Part shown: positions 6,561-6,995 of the stretch, one piece after another
Numbering within the stretch: the first letter of the stretch is position 1
How the letters are laid out: every line of letters begins with the position of its first letter
Assembly: GCA_028707675.1 (NCBI GenBank)
Contig: JAQWAM010000066.1
Span: forward strand, 1-6,995
DNA from: Kiritimatiellia bacterium
Lineage (GTDB): Bacteria > Verrucomicrobiota > Kiritimatiellia > RFP12 > UBA1067
Direction of reading: 5' to 3'
Length of the DNA: 6,995 nt
Position numbers and translations under genes: made by a program
The notes under the pieces: generated by a model
The model's database searches: none
What the model was told of the DNA's origin: nothing
The model's input: the letters and a program-made list of their open reading frames with translations, nothing else

Positions 6561-6576
6561 AAGGCGCGACCGCCTT
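6561..6576. other. Small hairpin in the tsaB leader
   Basis: AAGGCG (6561-6566) and CGCCTT (6571-6576) are perfectly complementary around a four-base loop. It lies between the tsaB promoter and its start codon, so it would form in the 5' leader of the transcript. No T-run follows on either strand, so a terminator role is unlikely. A regulatory role is not shown. Confidence 0.3.
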
Positions 6577-6657
6577 TATGCCCGCATCCTATTCAAGCGC
6601 CCATCAGCGCGCTTTCCGGGTTTAACCAACACCAGCCGAACAGCACGCCAGGAAAGA

Positions 6658-6686
6658 GTTATAAAGTCGCACCTCAGAAATGTCAA
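6658..6686 (-). promoter_or_regulatory. Strong sigma-70-type promoter for tsaB
   Basis: On the minus strand a perfect TTGACA (6686-6681) is followed by a 17-bp spacer and TATAAC (6663-6658, 5/6). Transcription would start near 6651, giving tsaB a leader of about 130 nt. It is the closest match to consensus found in the window and fits a constitutively expressed housekeeping gene. Confidence 0.65.
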
Positions 6687-6717
6687 CGGCACAGATTGAT
6701 GTGTGGGTGTTTGGGGC

Positions 6718-6746
6718 GTGCTTCAGTTTAGTTGAAACTGAAGCAC
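6718..6746. repeat. Strong perfect hairpin/palindrome between divergent tsaB and DUF1080 genes
   Basis: GTGCTTCAGTTT (6718-6729) and AAACTGAAGCAC (6735-6746) are perfectly complementary over 12 bp around AGTTG. After one mismatch the stem continues with GGG (6714-6716) and CCC (6748-6750). There is no T-run on either side. It lies just upstream of the DUF1080 -35 box and about 30 bp upstream of the tsaB -35 box. It is not placed to terminate either divergent gene. It could be an operator for a dimeric regulator, a block to upstream or antisense transcripts, or a dispersed palindromic repeat. Confidence 0.65.
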
Positions 6747-6753
6747 ACCCTTC

Positions 6754-6783
6754 TTGCAGTCAGTTGGCAAGCTGCGCTATACT
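6754..6783 (+). promoter_or_regulatory. Candidate promoter for the DUF1080 gene
   Basis: TTGCAG (6754-6759, 3/6) and TATACT (6778-6783, 5/6) are 18 bp apart. The expected start of transcription is at or within a base or two of the ATG at 6790. No Shine-Dalgarno-like sequence precedes that ATG, so the message may be leaderless. Confidence 0.4.
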
Positions 6784-6789
6784 CGGTTT

Positions 6790-6995
6790 ATGAAATACAC
6801 CGCCGCATATCTTTTTCTGGCAGCCTTGTTGACTGTACGAGCCGAGCCCGTACGCCTTTTCAACGGCAAAGACCTGACCGGATGGAAGTTGGCCGATATG
6901 TACGGATGCGGCACAGTGACTGTGCTTGCGGACGGCTCCGTAGAGTGCGGACACGGCAACCCCATGACCGGCCTCGCCTACCCCCACGAACCGCC
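6790..6995 (+). CDS. DUF1080 (3-keto-disaccharide hydrolase-like) secreted protein, 5' part only
   Basis: The frame is open from the ATG at 6790 to the window edge (68 codons). Residues 1-18 are a signal peptide (basic K2, hydrophobic core YLFLAALL, cut probably after VRA). The mature protein begins with EPVRLFNGKDLTGWK, in which LFNGKDLTGW is the hallmark first strand of DUF1080 domains. These adopt a concanavalin-like beta-sandwich. Some members hydrolyse 3-keto-glycosides; many are only annotated by domain and are abundant in Planctomycetota, Verrucomicrobiota and Bacteroidota. The protein should act in the periplasm or outside. The following segment with C40 and C53 cannot be assigned further because the gene is cut by the window. 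Orientation is divergent from tsaB. Confidence 0.85.
   Translation, partial: MKYTAAYLFLAALLTVRAEPVRLFNGKDLTGWKLADMYGCGTVTVLADGSVECGHGNPMTGLAYPHEP

Overview
The window most resembles DNA from a Verrucomicrobiota-type bacterium, probably of the Kiritimatiellota/Lentisphaerota side. This rests on protein families and repeat style recognised from memory, not on a search. Pointers are a DUF2723-like membrane glycosyltransferase fragment, a permuted kelch mutarotase fused to a sodium symporter, a DUF1080 secreted protein, GC-rich coding DNA, and three kinds of short palindromic or tandem repeat.

Layout, left to right. Positions 1-898 (minus) hold the 5' part of a multi-membrane-span protein of the DUF2723/GT-C type, which continues beyond the left edge. 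Positions 899-1385 are a gene-free, less GC-rich divergent intergenic region with a candidate promoter in each direction and a compact palindromic repeat (1289-1357). Positions 1386-2876 (plus) encode a fusion: an N-terminal DoxX-like membrane domain, a twin-arginine-like fifth hydrophobic segment, then an uncharacterised TIM-barrel-like domain. Converging on it is a 936-residue gene (5711-2901, minus). It combines a signal peptide, a kelch beta-propeller of the cyclically permuted sialate-mutarotase type and a complete sodium/solute symporter. A 78-bp palindromic element and a 7-bp tandem repeat both lie in frame inside its kelch region. Next is tsaB (6519-5824, minus), a housekeeping tRNA-modification gene with a near-consensus sigma-70 promoter. 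At the right edge a DUF1080 (3-keto-disaccharide hydrolase-like) gene starts at 6790 on the plus strand and runs off the window. A strong 12-bp-stem hairpin sits in the tsaB/DUF1080 divergent region.

How the genes may work together: the mutarotase-symporter would equilibrate sugar anomers outside the cytoplasmic membrane and import the sugar with sodium. The DUF1080 protein would act on carbohydrate outside the cytoplasm. The DoxX-TIM fusion may couple an extracytoplasmic reaction to the membrane. This suggests a glycan- or sugar-acid-scavenging lifestyle, but only the mutarotase-symporter link is built into the sequence; the rest is inference from proximity. No RNA genes, CRISPR arrays, transposase genes or phage genes were seen.
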